The notes below the pieces were generated by a model. The model worked only from the letters and a program-made list of their open reading frames with translations. It did no database searches and had not been told where the DNA came from. A stretch of DNA of 64,000 bases, taken from assembly GCF_028471945.1 (NCBI RefSeq), contig NZ_CP110128.1, positions 4,018,501 to 4,082,500 on the forward strand. The letters run 5' to 3'. The position numbers and the translations under genes are program-made. Origin of the DNA: Pseudomonas sp. WJP1 (lineage in GTDB: Bacteria > Pseudomonadota > Gammaproteobacteria > Pseudomonadales > Pseudomonadaceae). Below are positions 46,501 through 56,479 of this stretch, piece after piece; position 1 is the first letter of the stretch, and each line of letters opens with the position of its first letter.

Positions 46501-49500
46501 CGGCAGCTGGAACCCACCTGGCACCACCGGGGTGCCGTTCAATGGCAGCGTGACCGACCTCACCGCGGTGGATGGCAACATCACCGGCATCGATGGCGGC
46601 GACACCCTGCGCATGGTCACGGCCATCGAAAATACCGGCGGTGGCGGCGCGTTCGACGTCAGCACCAGCATTGCCCTGCCCACTGGCCTGAGTTTCGTCG
46701 GTGGCAGCCTGGCCGCCGCTAACCTGCAAATATTCCGCGGCGACGGTACCGCGCTGGTGCTCGGCGTCGACTACAGCGTCACTGGCAACCAGATCACCTT
46801 CCTCGATGCCGGTGGCCAGGCCACCCTGCTCGCCGGTCGCAATGGCACCGCCGCCGACACCAGCGGCGCCAATGTGGTGGTGATCAGTTACGACGTGGTC
46901 GTCAGTTCAACCATCGAAGCCAGCCGCAGCCTGCAAAGCACCGCCACCCTGAGCAATTACGCCAGCGTCAACAACGGCAGCGATTTCACCCCTACCGACC
47001 TGACCGATCTGGCCAGCCAACAAGTGGCCGCGCCAGTGATCAGCAAAGTGTTCGCCGACGGCACCCTGGACAACGGCGACTCCAGCGCCAGCCACACCAC
47101 CGGCGCAGACCTGGTGATCGGCGAAAGCATGCGCTACGACATCGTCGTCACCCTGCCCGAAGGCAGCACGCAAACCCTGCGCATCGAAGACCTGATCCCG
47201 CCGGGCATGCGCCTGGACACCAGCTTCAACGGTGGGCTGGGTTACCAGATCATCACTACCCGCACCGGTAGCGGCGCGCTGGGCGCCGATTTTGTCGGCA
47301 GCATCGTGGTCAGCGGGTTTGCCGGCCAGGGCGGAACCCTGGGCGGCGATGGCGTCGATGCGCGCTGGACCTTCAGCGTGTCCGGCGCCACCGCCGACAA
47401 CCAGACCGGCAACAACAGCTTCGTGATTCGCCTGCAACTGGTGGCCAACAACGTGCTGACCAACCAGGCCAACAAGGCCCTGCAGAACAGCGCACAACTG
47501 CTGTTCAGCGACCCGGACAGCGACACGCCCAACGGCACCGTGGCGGTGGACCGCACCGTCGCCCTCACCGGTGGCCAACCCACCGTGACCGTGCGCGAGC
47601 CGACCTTGGCGGTCACGCAGGTCTTGACCTCGACCTCGGGCCTGGGCGGTTACGACCAGGGCGATACGGTGACCTTCACCATCACCCTGAGCAATGGCGC
47701 CGGCGGCAGCGACTTCAACGCCTTCGACATCAGTTTCCTCGACAACCTGCCGACCCAGTTGAGCAACATCACCCTGACGGGCGTGCTGTACCAGAACGGC
47801 GCGACCAACAACGGCGGGATCGATTTCGAAATCGTCAACGGCCAGTTGCGCACCGCCAACGGCGCCAACATCGACATCGCCAAGGGCGGCAGCATCGTCT
47901 TGAGCCTGTCGGGTGTGGTGAATGCCACGGCGGCGTCCCAGTCAAACTTCGCCAACCTGGCGACCGTGCAATGGACCAGCCTCGACGGCACCCAGGGCGG
48001 CGAACGGACCGGTGTCGACGGGCTGCTCAATGGCGGCACGCTCAACGACTATCGCAACGCCTCGACCCTGATCGTGCCGGTGGCCCAGGCGATCCAGATT
48101 TCCCGGGTCGGCGGCCTGCCCGACACCGCAGCGCCGGCACCGACCACGGCGCCGGTGGAAGCGGTCACCATCGGCGAAGTGATCCGTTACCGCGTGGTGG
48201 TACTGGTGCCGGAAGGCAACAACCCCAACTACCAGGTGCAGATCACCCTGGCCAACGGCCTGCAATTCATCTCCCCGGATGCCTTGGTCAACGCCCTGCG
48301 CATCGGCTTCATCGCCGACGGTGGCCTGACCAGCGATGTCAACCTGATCGTCGGCGGCACCCTGAACATCAGCGGCAACGAGAACAGCCCGCAAGCCTTG
48401 CCGATCACCCCCGACCTGCTCGGCCTGAGCCCCACTGGCGTGTTCGACCCCAGCCGACTGACCGTGGTCACCAACCTCGACGGCAGCCAAACGATTACGT
48501 TCAACCTCGGCAACGTGGTCAACGGCGGCGGTACGGACGCCGACCTCGAAGGCGTGGTGCTGGAATTCAACGTGCGCGTCACCAACCAGGCGAGCAACGT
48601 CGCCGGCGCCCAGTTGGGTGCGAGCGCTCGGGAGATCGTCAACGGCGCGGGCCGCGCGGCCAGCAATACGCTTGTCGAGCGCATCGTCGAACCGAGCTTC
48701 AATGGCCTGGACAAACAGGTGGTGGGCTTCAACCCGAATCCAACAGGCAGCACCGGTACCGCCACGGTGCAACTGAGCTTCGCCCAGAACGGCGGCCTGC
48801 CGGCGTTCGACGCCCAGGTCAGCGACAGCTTCGCCAGCGGCAGCAACTACACGCTGGTCAGCGTCACCATTAATGGCACCACCTTCGGCCCGGGTAATTT
48901 GCCCGCGGGGGTCACCTTCAGCACAACCGGTGGCGTGAGCGTCAATTTCGATCAACTGGATGTCGGCGCCCAGGTTCAGGTGCGATACCAGGTCACCCTG
49001 CCCAACGACTCGGTGATCGCCAGCAGCAACGCCACGCTGACCTGGAGCAGCCTGCCCGAAGACTTCACCAGTTGGGGCGGCAACAGCGTCGGAACCGACG
49101 GCGCCATCGATGGCGAGCGCACCGGCAGCACGGTCGGACCGAACCAGTACATCCTGCGCGACAACGCAGGGCTCGGGGTGATCACCGGCACCTTGTGGAA
49201 TGACACGGCCTCGGCCGACGCCAGCACCGTCCCGGATGGCCCCGGCCTCGCCGGGCAGACCGTGACCCTGACCTGGGCCGGGGCCGACGGGCAACTCGGC
49301 ACCACCGCCGACAACCTGACTTTCAGCACCGTGACCGACGCCAACGGCCAGTACCGCTTCGGCGTCCTGCCCCTGGGCGTGTTCCGCATCGACGCGCCCG
49401 CCGGGCGGGTCAGCTACCCGCAACCGCTGGGCGATCTGCGCGTGCGCATCGATAGCGACGGCGCCACCCTCGGGCAGATCACCATCACCCTGGGCGATGC

Positions 49501-52500
49501 CGATACCCAGGCGGCCAACGCAGGTTATGTCGAGCAAAACGATGCGCCGGTCAACACCCTGCCCGGCAACCAGCAAGGGCTGGAGGATGTCACGCTGAAC
49601 ATCGGTGGCATCAGCGTGGCGGATATCGACGTCGATCGTGATCCGAACGTGGCTGGGCGCAACATCAGCGTGACCTTGAGCGTGCTGCACGGCACCTTGT
49701 CCCTGGGCACTGCGCTGCCAGGGGTGAGCGTCACCGGCGCCAACTCCGACAGACTCACCCTCAGCGGCACCCTGGCCGACGTCAACACCGTGTTGGCCAG
49801 CCTGCGCTACCTGGGCAACGCCAACTTCAACGGCACCGACACCCTGACCGTGGTCAGCAACGACCAGGGCAATTTCGGTGACGCCAATAACGACGGCACG
49901 CCGGGCACTCTCGCCGACGCACTGACCGACACCGATACCCTGCAAATCATCCTGGCCCCGGTCAATGACCCACCGATCGGCGTCAACGACAGCGCCACCG
50001 CCGTGGAAGCCGGCGGCACCAACAACAACGTGATCGGCGTCGACCCCACCGGCCAGTTGCTGACCAACGACACCGATGTGGACATCGCCACCAACGCCGA
50101 TCAACTGCATGTGGTGTCCGTGGCCTCGGTCAACGGTTCCGGGGTACAAACGCCGATTGTCGGTGTGCTGGCTATCAACGGCCAATATGGCCAACTGCTG
50201 GTCGGCAGCAACGGCGCCTACCAATACATCGTCAACAACAGCAATCCACTGGTCCAGGCCTTGCGCCTGTCCGGCCAGACCCTGACCGACAGTTTCGACT
50301 ACGTGCTGAGCGACCTGGCCGGCGCCACCGACATCGCCAGGCTGACCGTGACCATTCAAGGCGCCAACGACACCCCGGTGGGCGTCGACGATAACGGCAC
50401 CGCGATCGAAGCCGGTGGCGTGTTCAACGGCACGCCAGGCAGCGATGCCGTGGGCAATGTTCTGGCCAACGACACAGACGTGGACAGCGTGGCCAATGGC
50501 GAGACCAAAACCGTCACCGCCATTCGGCCAGTGCCGGAAGCAGGCTCCGGCACGATCACGCCGGTCACCGGCCCTACCGCCGTCGCCGGCCTGTACGGCA
50601 CGCTGACCATCAACCCCGATGGCAGTTATCGCTACGTGCTGGACAACAACAACGTCACCGTGCAGCGCCTGAGTGCCGGCGATCAATTGATCGAGTTCTT
50701 CAGCTACCGGGTAACCGACGCCGGCGGCCTCAATGATGTCGCACAATTGCGCATCGTCATCCAGGGCGCCAACGACAACCCGGTGGCCAGCAACGATTTC
50801 GCCGACGCCCAGGCCGCTTCCACCAACGGCAACGCCGCCGAGAGCAACCCGACCGGCAACGTCATCCTGTTCCCCAGTCGTCCGGTTGCCGTCGACAACG
50901 GCATCGACCAGGACGTCGATGCGGCCGACCGGCCCAGCGAACAGTTGCAGGTCAATGGCGTGATCAACAAAAGCGAGGCCACCTACGACCCGCTCAATGA
51001 CGTGCTCAACGGTGTCACCGCCGGCAGCACCCAGGCCAATGGCACGGTGATCGCGGGTTTGTACGGCACCTTGCGCATCGGCGCCGACGGCTCGTTTTTC
51101 TACGATGTCGACAGCACCAACGCCGCGGTGCAGGCCCTGACCGCTGGCCAGACGCTGACCGAGTACTTCACCTATCGCGTGGTCGATACCGCCGGGCTGA
51201 CCGACACCGCGCAACTGCAGATCACCGTACGCGGCGTCAACGACCCGCCCGTGGCGCAGAACGTCATTTCCATCGCCACCGAACGGGGCGGCGTCAACAA
51301 CACCACGCCAGGTGTCGACCCCGTGGGTGATGCAACGGCCACGGCGTTCGATCCCGACGGCGACCCACTGACCGTCACGTTCATTCGGGCCGGCGCCGAA
51401 GGCACGCCTGGAACCCCTGTACCGGTGGTCGCGGGCGGCACGGTGGTCATCGGTGTGTACGGCACCCTGACCATCAATCCCGACGGCAGCTACAGCTATG
51501 CCCTCGATAACAACAACCCGGACGTCCAGGCGTTGCGCCGCAATACCGACCTGCTGCTCGAACGCTTCACCTACACCATCAGCGATGGGGTGAACCCGAC
51601 CCCGGAAACCGACACCGCCGAAATCATCGTACTGATCCGCGGCCAGAACGATAATCCGGTGGCCAGAGATGACGGCACCATCCCGAATATTACGACAACG
51701 GCCATCGAAGCCGGCGGCGTCAACAACAACCTGCCCGGCCGCGACCCGATCGGGGATGTGCTGACCAACGACAGCGACGTCGACAGCGTGGCCAACGGCG
51801 AGACCCGCGCGGTGGCCTCCGTGCGCACCGGTATCGAGAACTCGGCGGGCACCGCCGGAACCCTCGGCGCCGAACTGCGCGGCACCTACGGCTGGCTTAC
51901 GCTCAATGCCGACGGCAGATACGTCTACCGGCTGGACAACAGCATGCCGGCGGTCCAGGCCTTGCGTGCCGGCAACACCCTCGCCGACAGCTTCAACTAC
52001 AACGTGATCGACGCCAGCGGCGCCCAGGACACCGCGACCCTGACCATCACCATCGAGGGCGCCAACGACGCGCCTGTTGCGCAGAACGATGCCAACACCG
52101 CCATCGAAGCCGGTGGTTTGAACAATGCCATCCCGGGGATCAACCCCAGCGGCAACGTGTTGAGCAACGACAGCGACGTCGACGGTAATGGCGAAGCTTT
52201 CAGCGTGGTCGGTGTTCGCCAGGGCGCATCCGTCGGTGTGATCGGCTCCGGTTTGACCGGCGCCTTTGGCACCCTGACCCTCGGTGCCAACGGCAACTAC
52301 AGCTACGTGCTCGACAACAGCAACCCGCAGGTCCAGGCCTTGCGCACCATCGCTGATGTGCTGAGAGAAACCTTCACCTACCAGATCCGCGACCTGGCCG
52401 GCGCCACCAGCACCGCAACCCTGACCATCATCATTCGCGGCACCAATGACAACCCGTTGGCGGTCGATAACAGCATTGTGGGCGTTGAAGCCGGCGGCAC

Positions 52501-54913
52501 CTTCAACGCCTCGCCGGGGCTCAACCCCAGCGGCAGTGTGCTGAGCAACGACACCGACGTCGATGCCAACGACAGCAAGGCCGTCACCGACATTCGCGGC
52601 GGCACCGAAGCGGCGGGCGGCACCTTCACCACGGTCGCCACCAGCCAGACCCTCAACGGTTTGTACGGCACCCTGACCATCGCCGCCAACGGCACCTACA
52701 GCTACGTGATCAACAACAACCTGGCCGCGGTCCAGGCCCTCAAGCCCGGCGATTCGCTGGTGGAAACCTTCACCTACCGCATGCGCGACACCGCGGGCGC
52801 CACCGACATCGCGCAACTCAATATCCGCATCGACGGCGCCTGGGATGCACCGGTGGCAACCAATGACGTGGCGGTCGCCGTGGCCGACAATGGCGCAGGC
52901 AACAGCATCAATCCAACCCGCAACGTGCTGCCCAACGACACCGATGTCGACCAGGGCGATGTGCTGCACGTCAGCGGCATCCGCTTCGGCACCGAAGCGG
53001 CGGGCGGTGCGCTGGATGCGGTGAATGCCGGCACCGACAACACCAACGGCACGCTGGTCAACGGCCAGTTCGGCCAATTGATCATCGGCGCCGACGGCAA
53101 CTACACCTACATCGTCGATACCAGCAACCCGACCATCCTGTCCCTTGGGCCGCTGCAATTTCTCGATGAACACTTCACCTACCGCGTCACCGACCTTGGC
53201 GGGCAAAGCGACCTGGCGGAAATTCACATCATCATCCGTGGGCGCAATGACAAACCGGTCGCCAATACCGATGCCGGTACCGCGGTGGAAGCCGGCGGCC
53301 TGAACAACGCGCAGGCCGGCGTCAACCCCGGTGGCAACGTGATCGGCAATGACACCGACCTTGAGGGCGACACCCTCACCGTCACGGCCCTGCACACCGG
53401 CGGCCTGAACGAAACCGGCACTGCAGGCGTCGTGGGTACGGCATTGCGCGGGCAATACGGCACGTTGATCCTGCTGCCCGATGGCGCCTGGCGCTATGAC
53501 CTCGACAACAACCTGGCCGAGGTCCAGGCCCTGCGGATCAGCGGCCAGACCCTGACCGACCTGTTCACCTACACCCTGAGCGATGTCTTCGGCGCCTCTT
53601 CGAGCGCCGAACTGCAAATCACCGTCGACGGGCGCAACGACAACCCCATCGCCCAGGATGATGGCAGCACCGCCCTGGAAGCCGGCGGCGTCAACAACGG
53701 CACCCCCGGCAGCAATGCCACCGGCAACGTGCTGGCCAACGACAGCGACGTCGACAGCGTGGCCAACGGCGAGACCAAGCAGGTACTGAGCGTCAGCACC
53801 CAAAACGGCCAGAGCAGCAACGCAGGGCAAGTGCTGGTCGGCCTTTACGGGCAACTGACCCTCAACGCCGACGGCAGCTACACCTATGTGATCGACAACA
53901 ACAATGCGCAGGTCCAGGCCCTGCGCACCGCCGCCAATACCCTCAGCGAAACCTTCACCTATCGCATGAGCGACACCTTTGGCGCGACCTCGGATGCGCG
54001 CTTGACCATCGTGATCCAGGGCGCCAACGATGCACCGGTGGCGCAGAACGACAGCGCCGTCGCCAGCGATCAGGTACCGGCACCGCAAGCCACTGGCAAT
54101 GTCTTGCCCAACGACAGCGACGTGGATGCCAACGATGGCTTGCAAGTGGTTGCCGTGCGCACCGGCAGCGAAACCGGCACCGGCACCGCAGGCGTGATCG
54201 GCCAGCCGATCCGTGGCCTCTATGGCACGTTGACCCTCAACGCGGATGGCAGCTACACCTATACCATCGACCAGAGCAACCCCGCGGTGCTGGCCGCCGC
54301 CGGACTGGGCCAGGTGCTGCAGGATGTCTTCACCTACACCGTCAGCGACATCAACGGCGCCACCGACCAGGCCGAACTGGTGATCGCCCTGGACATCGCC
54401 ACGCCGTTCATCCCGGCACCGCAGGGCAACTTCTTCGACCGCGATCCGAACGACCGTAACGCCAATTTGCGCCTGCCCGATCCGACACCTGCGATCTTCA
54501 TCACTCCGGTGGTGGAGCGCGAAGCCCGGCTGCTCGAAATCTCGACCTGGGGCGCGGGGGGTTCCAACCTGCGCCTCGCCAGTGTGGGCGAATTCACCAG
54601 CGATTCGCTGGGCGCGGGACTGGGCATCGTCCCCGGCCAGTTCGTGGCCCAGGCCGTGCGTGAAAGTCGCCGGGAAAGCGACCTGGACCTGCTGTGGATT
54701 CTCGGACGCCAGGGCCGCACCAGCCTGAGCGCCGATGGCCTGTTGAGCGATCCGTCGCTGTTCACCATCGACAGCGCCCACATGACCCAGGGCCCGGCGC
54801 AAGCGGAGAAACCGGCCGAACCGCGCCAGGCCCGGGGCTTCAGCGCCCAGTTACGCAATGCCGCCAACCGGCTGTACCCGGTCAATCGTGAACCCGAAAA
54901 TCCGTCGAACTGA
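43583..54913 (+). CDS. Giant surface adhesin: LEPR motif, DUF4347, DUF11-like and VCBS repeats
   Basis: 3776 residues. ATG 43583 is chosen because GAGGA stands 8 bases upstream. There is no Sec signal. Residues 22-31 read LEPRILFDGA, a motif known at the N-terminus of large extracellular proteins. A DUF4347-like domain (about 80-240) has H132 (LSHGAAG) and C175 (LYGCDIG). Residues ~243-1860 are DUF11-like all-beta modules. Residues ~1864-1982 look like an SdrD-B/Cna-B domain (GTLWNDT, VTDANGQYRFG). A cadherin-like module (~1986-2129) and about eleven VCBS repeats of ~130 residues follow (VEAGG, GNVLANDTDVD, YGTLTLNADGSYTY, FTYRM, IQGANDAP). The final ~170 residues are a separate tail. No RTX nonapeptides are seen. 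The export genes follow in the same operon. Confidence 0.9.
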   Translation: MSVTPRLFSGLHLRPQRQALALEPRILFDGAAASAAADQHHSDPAETAHPATDPAATPASPTEGRPATEQAPSAARTLLVLDSRIENREQLLAQLPANVTAIVVNVGQDGLAAISAALAQLGKVDSIQVLSHGAAGQFTLGNRTITSDNVDQLGQTLEQWRNNLTQGADIQLYGCDIGAGAAGKTLVTELARWTGADVAASNNDTGNSAAGGDWTLETRVGDIDKLIALSSTAIASFEGLLADAAPTVTLPAGGADVLLGDRFNFTVDFSNNSGQEGYAPFLTLFMPTSGKDGDDGVSFISASYLGQNLVTHVVVFDAAGNATHPIAKDASGNFLTINAAAFGMQPGDQLVVIELPFASVSTDQPVISVQVSASLSNLADTNFSNGSPDLTIRASGGFQFGNDALDNPFDDPALIQAGTLPFIVHPTVITFDETLTTPEGETATGPNYSRTLTVTVTPAPGQTLNHVIVTQPLPDNIQVTAITPGAGGRLTSITLHDGTVVTDPTAIATLIASDAVFINSFTVEYDSLTAATNTQVAFYVPEVDANGQAIINPVTGDDVTITLGAPTASGQWTPLDPRDVTAPNTTIDFSGTGQPTDFVAKSITLLKQVTLQTDIGQTGITPGDTLQYTLNLAISDYFAFGKDFFNEGQLIIRDQLSDGQALSGTPTLTVTLAGVPQTIALATSVAPNPDGTTSMVFDIAKSLRDAFSNIRGWLNGDLAFDDRLEGAVLAVLSYSAIVGQTYKPPSGNPHSEINEGDELGNTAEVDGTLLQDIFNLTGQSETDGSTTTSVIPTNTVDIKIVEVNDGTPPASGELRPGDEVTFELSYDLVTGDYEQFKLTAYLPLPLFDVSGVAWAIGGDPGQWQIGPGNTNTGGVLTVTSGAGNSITFDFGSFVTADTTGSRIVVRFTIRVGNQPFADQRSLDVLAQSSQQTTLTDRTLISSDVVAIVSIAEPVLAIKHGVVSGTNGTVSNTTGSWNPPGTTGVPFNGSVTDLTAVDGNITGIDGGDTLRMVTAIENTGGGGAFDVSTSIALPTGLSFVGGSLAAANLQIFRGDGTALVLGVDYSVTGNQITFLDAGGQATLLAGRNGTAADTSGANVVVISYDVVVSSTIEASRSLQSTATLSNYASVNNGSDFTPTDLTDLASQQVAAPVISKVFADGTLDNGDSSASHTTGADLVIGESMRYDIVVTLPEGSTQTLRIEDLIPPGMRLDTSFNGGLGYQIITTRTGSGALGADFVGSIVVSGFAGQGGTLGGDGVDARWTFSVSGATADNQTGNNSFVIRLQLVANNVLTNQANKALQNSAQLLFSDPDSDTPNGTVAVDRTVALTGGQPTVTVREPTLAVTQVLTSTSGLGGYDQGDTVTFTITLSNGAGGSDFNAFDISFLDNLPTQLSNITLTGVLYQNGATNNGGIDFEIVNGQLRTANGANIDIAKGGSIVLSLSGVVNATAASQSNFANLATVQWTSLDGTQGGERTGVDGLLNGGTLNDYRNASTLIVPVAQAIQISRVGGLPDTAAPAPTTAPVEAVTIGEVIRYRVVVLVPEGNNPNYQVQITLANGLQFISPDALVNALRIGFIADGGLTSDVNLIVGGTLNISGNENSPQALPITPDLLGLSPTGVFDPSRLTVVTNLDGSQTITFNLGNVVNGGGTDADLEGVVLEFNVRVTNQASNVAGAQLGASAREIVNGAGRAASNTLVERIVEPSFNGLDKQVVGFNPNPTGSTGTATVQLSFAQNGGLPAFDAQVSDSFASGSNYTLVSVTINGTTFGPGNLPAGVTFSTTGGVSVNFDQLDVGAQVQVRYQVTLPNDSVIASSNATLTWSSLPEDFTSWGGNSVGTDGAIDGERTGSTVGPNQYILRDNAGLGVITGTLWNDTASADASTVPDGPGLAGQTVTLTWAGADGQLGTTADNLTFSTVTDANGQYRFGVLPLGVFRIDAPAGRVSYPQPLGDLRVRIDSDGATLGQITITLGDADTQAANAGYVEQNDAPVNTLPGNQQGLEDVTLNIGGISVADIDVDRDPNVAGRNISVTLSVLHGTLSLGTALPGVSVTGANSDRLTLSGTLADVNTVLASLRYLGNANFNGTDTLTVVSNDQGNFGDANNDGTPGTLADALTDTDTLQIILAPVNDPPIGVNDSATAVEAGGTNNNVIGVDPTGQLLTNDTDVDIATNADQLHVVSVASVNGSGVQTPIVGVLAINGQYGQLLVGSNGAYQYIVNNSNPLVQALRLSGQTLTDSFDYVLSDLAGATDIARLTVTIQGANDTPVGVDDNGTAIEAGGVFNGTPGSDAVGNVLANDTDVDSVANGETKTVTAIRPVPEAGSGTITPVTGPTAVAGLYGTLTINPDGSYRYVLDNNNVTVQRLSAGDQLIEFFSYRVTDAGGLNDVAQLRIVIQGANDNPVASNDFADAQAASTNGNAAESNPTGNVILFPSRPVAVDNGIDQDVDAADRPSEQLQVNGVINKSEATYDPLNDVLNGVTAGSTQANGTVIAGLYGTLRIGADGSFFYDVDSTNAAVQALTAGQTLTEYFTYRVVDTAGLTDTAQLQITVRGVNDPPVAQNVISIATERGGVNNTTPGVDPVGDATATAFDPDGDPLTVTFIRAGAEGTPGTPVPVVAGGTVVIGVYGTLTINPDGSYSYALDNNNPDVQALRRNTDLLLERFTYTISDGVNPTPETDTAEIIVLIRGQNDNPVARDDGTIPNITTTAIEAGGVNNNLPGRDPIGDVLTNDSDVDSVANGETRAVASVRTGIENSAGTAGTLGAELRGTYGWLTLNADGRYVYRLDNSMPAVQALRAGNTLADSFNYNVIDASGAQDTATLTITIEGANDAPVAQNDANTAIEAGGLNNAIPGINPSGNVLSNDSDVDGNGEAFSVVGVRQGASVGVIGSGLTGAFGTLTLGANGNYSYVLDNSNPQVQALRTIADVLRETFTYQIRDLAGATSTATLTIIIRGTNDNPLAVDNSIVGVEAGGTFNASPGLNPSGSVLSNDTDVDANDSKAVTDIRGGTEAAGGTFTTVATSQTLNGLYGTLTIAANGTYSYVINNNLAAVQALKPGDSLVETFTYRMRDTAGATDIAQLNIRIDGAWDAPVATNDVAVAVADNGAGNSINPTRNVLPNDTDVDQGDVLHVSGIRFGTEAAGGALDAVNAGTDNTNGTLVNGQFGQLIIGADGNYTYIVDTSNPTILSLGPLQFLDEHFTYRVTDLGGQSDLAEIHIIIRGRNDKPVANTDAGTAVEAGGLNNAQAGVNPGGNVIGNDTDLEGDTLTVTALHTGGLNETGTAGVVGTALRGQYGTLILLPDGAWRYDLDNNLAEVQALRISGQTLTDLFTYTLSDVFGASSSAELQITVDGRNDNPIAQDDGSTALEAGGVNNGTPGSNATGNVLANDSDVDSVANGETKQVLSVSTQNGQSSNAGQVLVGLYGQLTLNADGSYTYVIDNNNAQVQALRTAANTLSETFTYRMSDTFGATSDARLTIVIQGANDAPVAQNDSAVASDQVPAPQATGNVLPNDSDVDANDGLQVVAVRTGSETGTGTAGVIGQPIRGLYGTLTLNADGSYTYTIDQSNPAVLAAAGLGQVLQDVFTYTVSDINGATDQAELVIALDIATPFIPAPQGNFFDRDPNDRNANLRLPDPTPAIFITPVVEREARLLEISTWGAGGSNLRLASVGEFTSDSLGAGLGIVPGQFVAQAVRESRRESDLDLLWILGRQGRTSLSADGLLSDPSLFTIDSAHMTQGPAQAEKPAEPRQARGFSAQLRNAANRLYPVNREPENPSN

Positions 54914-54943
54914 ATAAGAACCGGTAAACGCAAAGGATTGAAT

Positions 54944-56479
54944 ATGCAAAGAACCGCGACCAGGCTATTGAGTTCCGCACTCGTTTCGACGCTGCTGCTC
55001 AGCGCATGCTCTTCGCTGGAGCCAAAACCCGCCACCGATGAGGAAAACCGCCAGCGCATCCTCGCCGATCAATCGCGCATGTATTCCGGCCAGGAAGCCG
55101 TCACTGCGCCCATCACCTTTTACGAGGCGGCCGCGCGAGCACTCAAGTACAACCTCGACTATCGCCTCAAGCTGATGGAAAGCGCCCTGGCCTCGGACCT
55201 GCGCGACGTGTCGAGCCATGAGATGCTGCCACGCCTGGTGGCGTCGGCCGGGTATGCCGGACGCAACAACGACTCCGGCGGCACCTCCATCGGCATCGAG
55301 GACCGGCAAGTCAGCTTGCGCGCATCGACCTCCGAAGAACGCTATCGCGAACTCTACGGCCTGGGGCTGAGCTGGAGCCTGCTGGATTTCGGCGTGGCCT
55401 ATTACCGCACCCAGCAGAAATCCGATCAGATCCTGATGGCCGAGGAGCGCCGGCGCAAAGTCGCACAGAACGTCCTGCAGGATGTGCGCAACGCCTACTG
55501 GCGCGCGCTCGGTGCTCAACGCCTGATGCCGGAAGTCGACAAACTGCTGATGCGCACCCACACCGCCCTGACCTCGGCCCGTGACGCGGAAAACCGGGGC
55601 CTGTTGCCGCGCCAGGAAATCCTCGCCTACCAACGCGCCCTGCTCGACTCGATCTACCTGCTGACCGTGCGCCGCCAGGACCTGGAGTTCGCCCAGGCGG
55701 AACTGGCGGCGCTGATGTCGTTGCCACCGGGCTCGAAAATGGTCCTGGCCGACACCACCGAGCCGCCGTTGCCAGAGGTGCGCCAAAGCATGGCGCAACT
55801 CGAACAGCTGTCCATGGAAAACCGTCCGGAAATCATGGAAGAGTGGTATCGCAAACGTGTGAACCAGAAGGACCTGGACATCGCCAAGGCGCAGCTGTGG
55901 CCGAACGTCAGCGTCGACTACGGCTACCGGTACGACTCCAACAAGTTCCTCTACAACAGCGACTGGATGGGCACCGGCCTGCAGGTCTCGATGAACCTGC
56001 TGCGCCTGTTGCAACTGCCGGCGTTGAACGCCGCGGAGAAATCCCAGAACGAAACCGACGACACCCGGCGCGTGGCGCTGTCGATGGCTATCCTGACCCA
56101 GGTGCGGGTCGGCACCCTGCGCTACCAACTCGCGCGTCAAGAGGTAGAGTTCACCGACGAGAGCCTGCGCGTCGACCGCAGCCTGCTCGATTACGCCCAG
56201 GCCGCCAAGTCTGGCGCCCTGGGCTCGGAGCTTGAGGTGATCCGTGCCGAAGGTCGCTACCTGCTCTCGCGTTACCAGCGCGAAGCCGCCTTCTCCAGCG
56301 CCCAGGCGGCCTGGGGCCGGTTGTACAACTCGGTGGGGCTGGATGTGCTGCCCAACGAGATCGACAAACACGACATCAAGACCCTGGCCCGGGAAATCCA
56401 GAACACCTTGAACCAACAGGAGCAGCAACGACTGCTCGTCACCCAGCAAGGAATGCCGAATGTTCAGACCCGTCCGTAA
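54944..56479 (+). CDS. TolC-like outer-membrane efflux lipoprotein
   Basis: 511 residues. Lipobox LLSAC (Cys at about residue 22) after the signal peptide. The rest is helical with two TolC/OEP repeats (ITFYEAAARALKYNLDYRLK, VLQDVRNAYWRALGAQRL, then RLEVEVIRAEGRYL-like SELEVIRAEGRYL). It forms the outer-membrane trimeric channel. It lies 30 bases after the adhesin gene; AAAGG stands 7 bases before ATG 54944. Its end overlaps the next gene by 20 bases. Confidence 0.88.
   Translation: MQRTATRLLSSALVSTLLLSACSSLEPKPATDEENRQRILADQSRMYSGQEAVTAPITFYEAAARALKYNLDYRLKLMESALASDLRDVSSHEMLPRLVASAGYAGRNNDSGGTSIGIEDRQVSLRASTSEERYRELYGLGLSWSLLDFGVAYYRTQQKSDQILMAEERRRKVAQNVLQDVRNAYWRALGAQRLMPEVDKLLMRTHTALTSARDAENRGLLPRQEILAYQRALLDSIYLLTVRRQDLEFAQAELAALMSLPPGSKMVLADTTEPPLPEVRQSMAQLEQLSMENRPEIMEEWYRKRVNQKDLDIAKAQLWPNVSVDYGYRYDSNKFLYNSDWMGTGLQVSMNLLRLLQLPALNAAEKSQNETDDTRRVALSMAILTQVRVGTLRYQLARQEVEFTDESLRVDRSLLDYAQAAKSGALGSELEVIRAEGRYLLSRYQREAAFSSAQAAWGRLYNSVGLDVLPNEIDKHDIKTLAREIQNTLNQQEQQRLLVTQQGMPNVQTRP

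Noticed and set aside
47942..54802. A 2286-codon open frame on the minus strand across the adhesin repeats
   Set aside because: It is the antisense shadow of the adhesin gene. GC-rich, highly regular codons leave the opposite frame free of stops; the translation is low-complexity His/Val/Gly/Asp-rich without domains.
43583..54913. Assignment of the giant protein as an RTX/LapA-type adhesin
   Set aside because: No glycine-rich nonapeptide repeats, no LapG-type dialanine retention module that I can see, and the downstream genes lack the LapB-type ABC ATPase.
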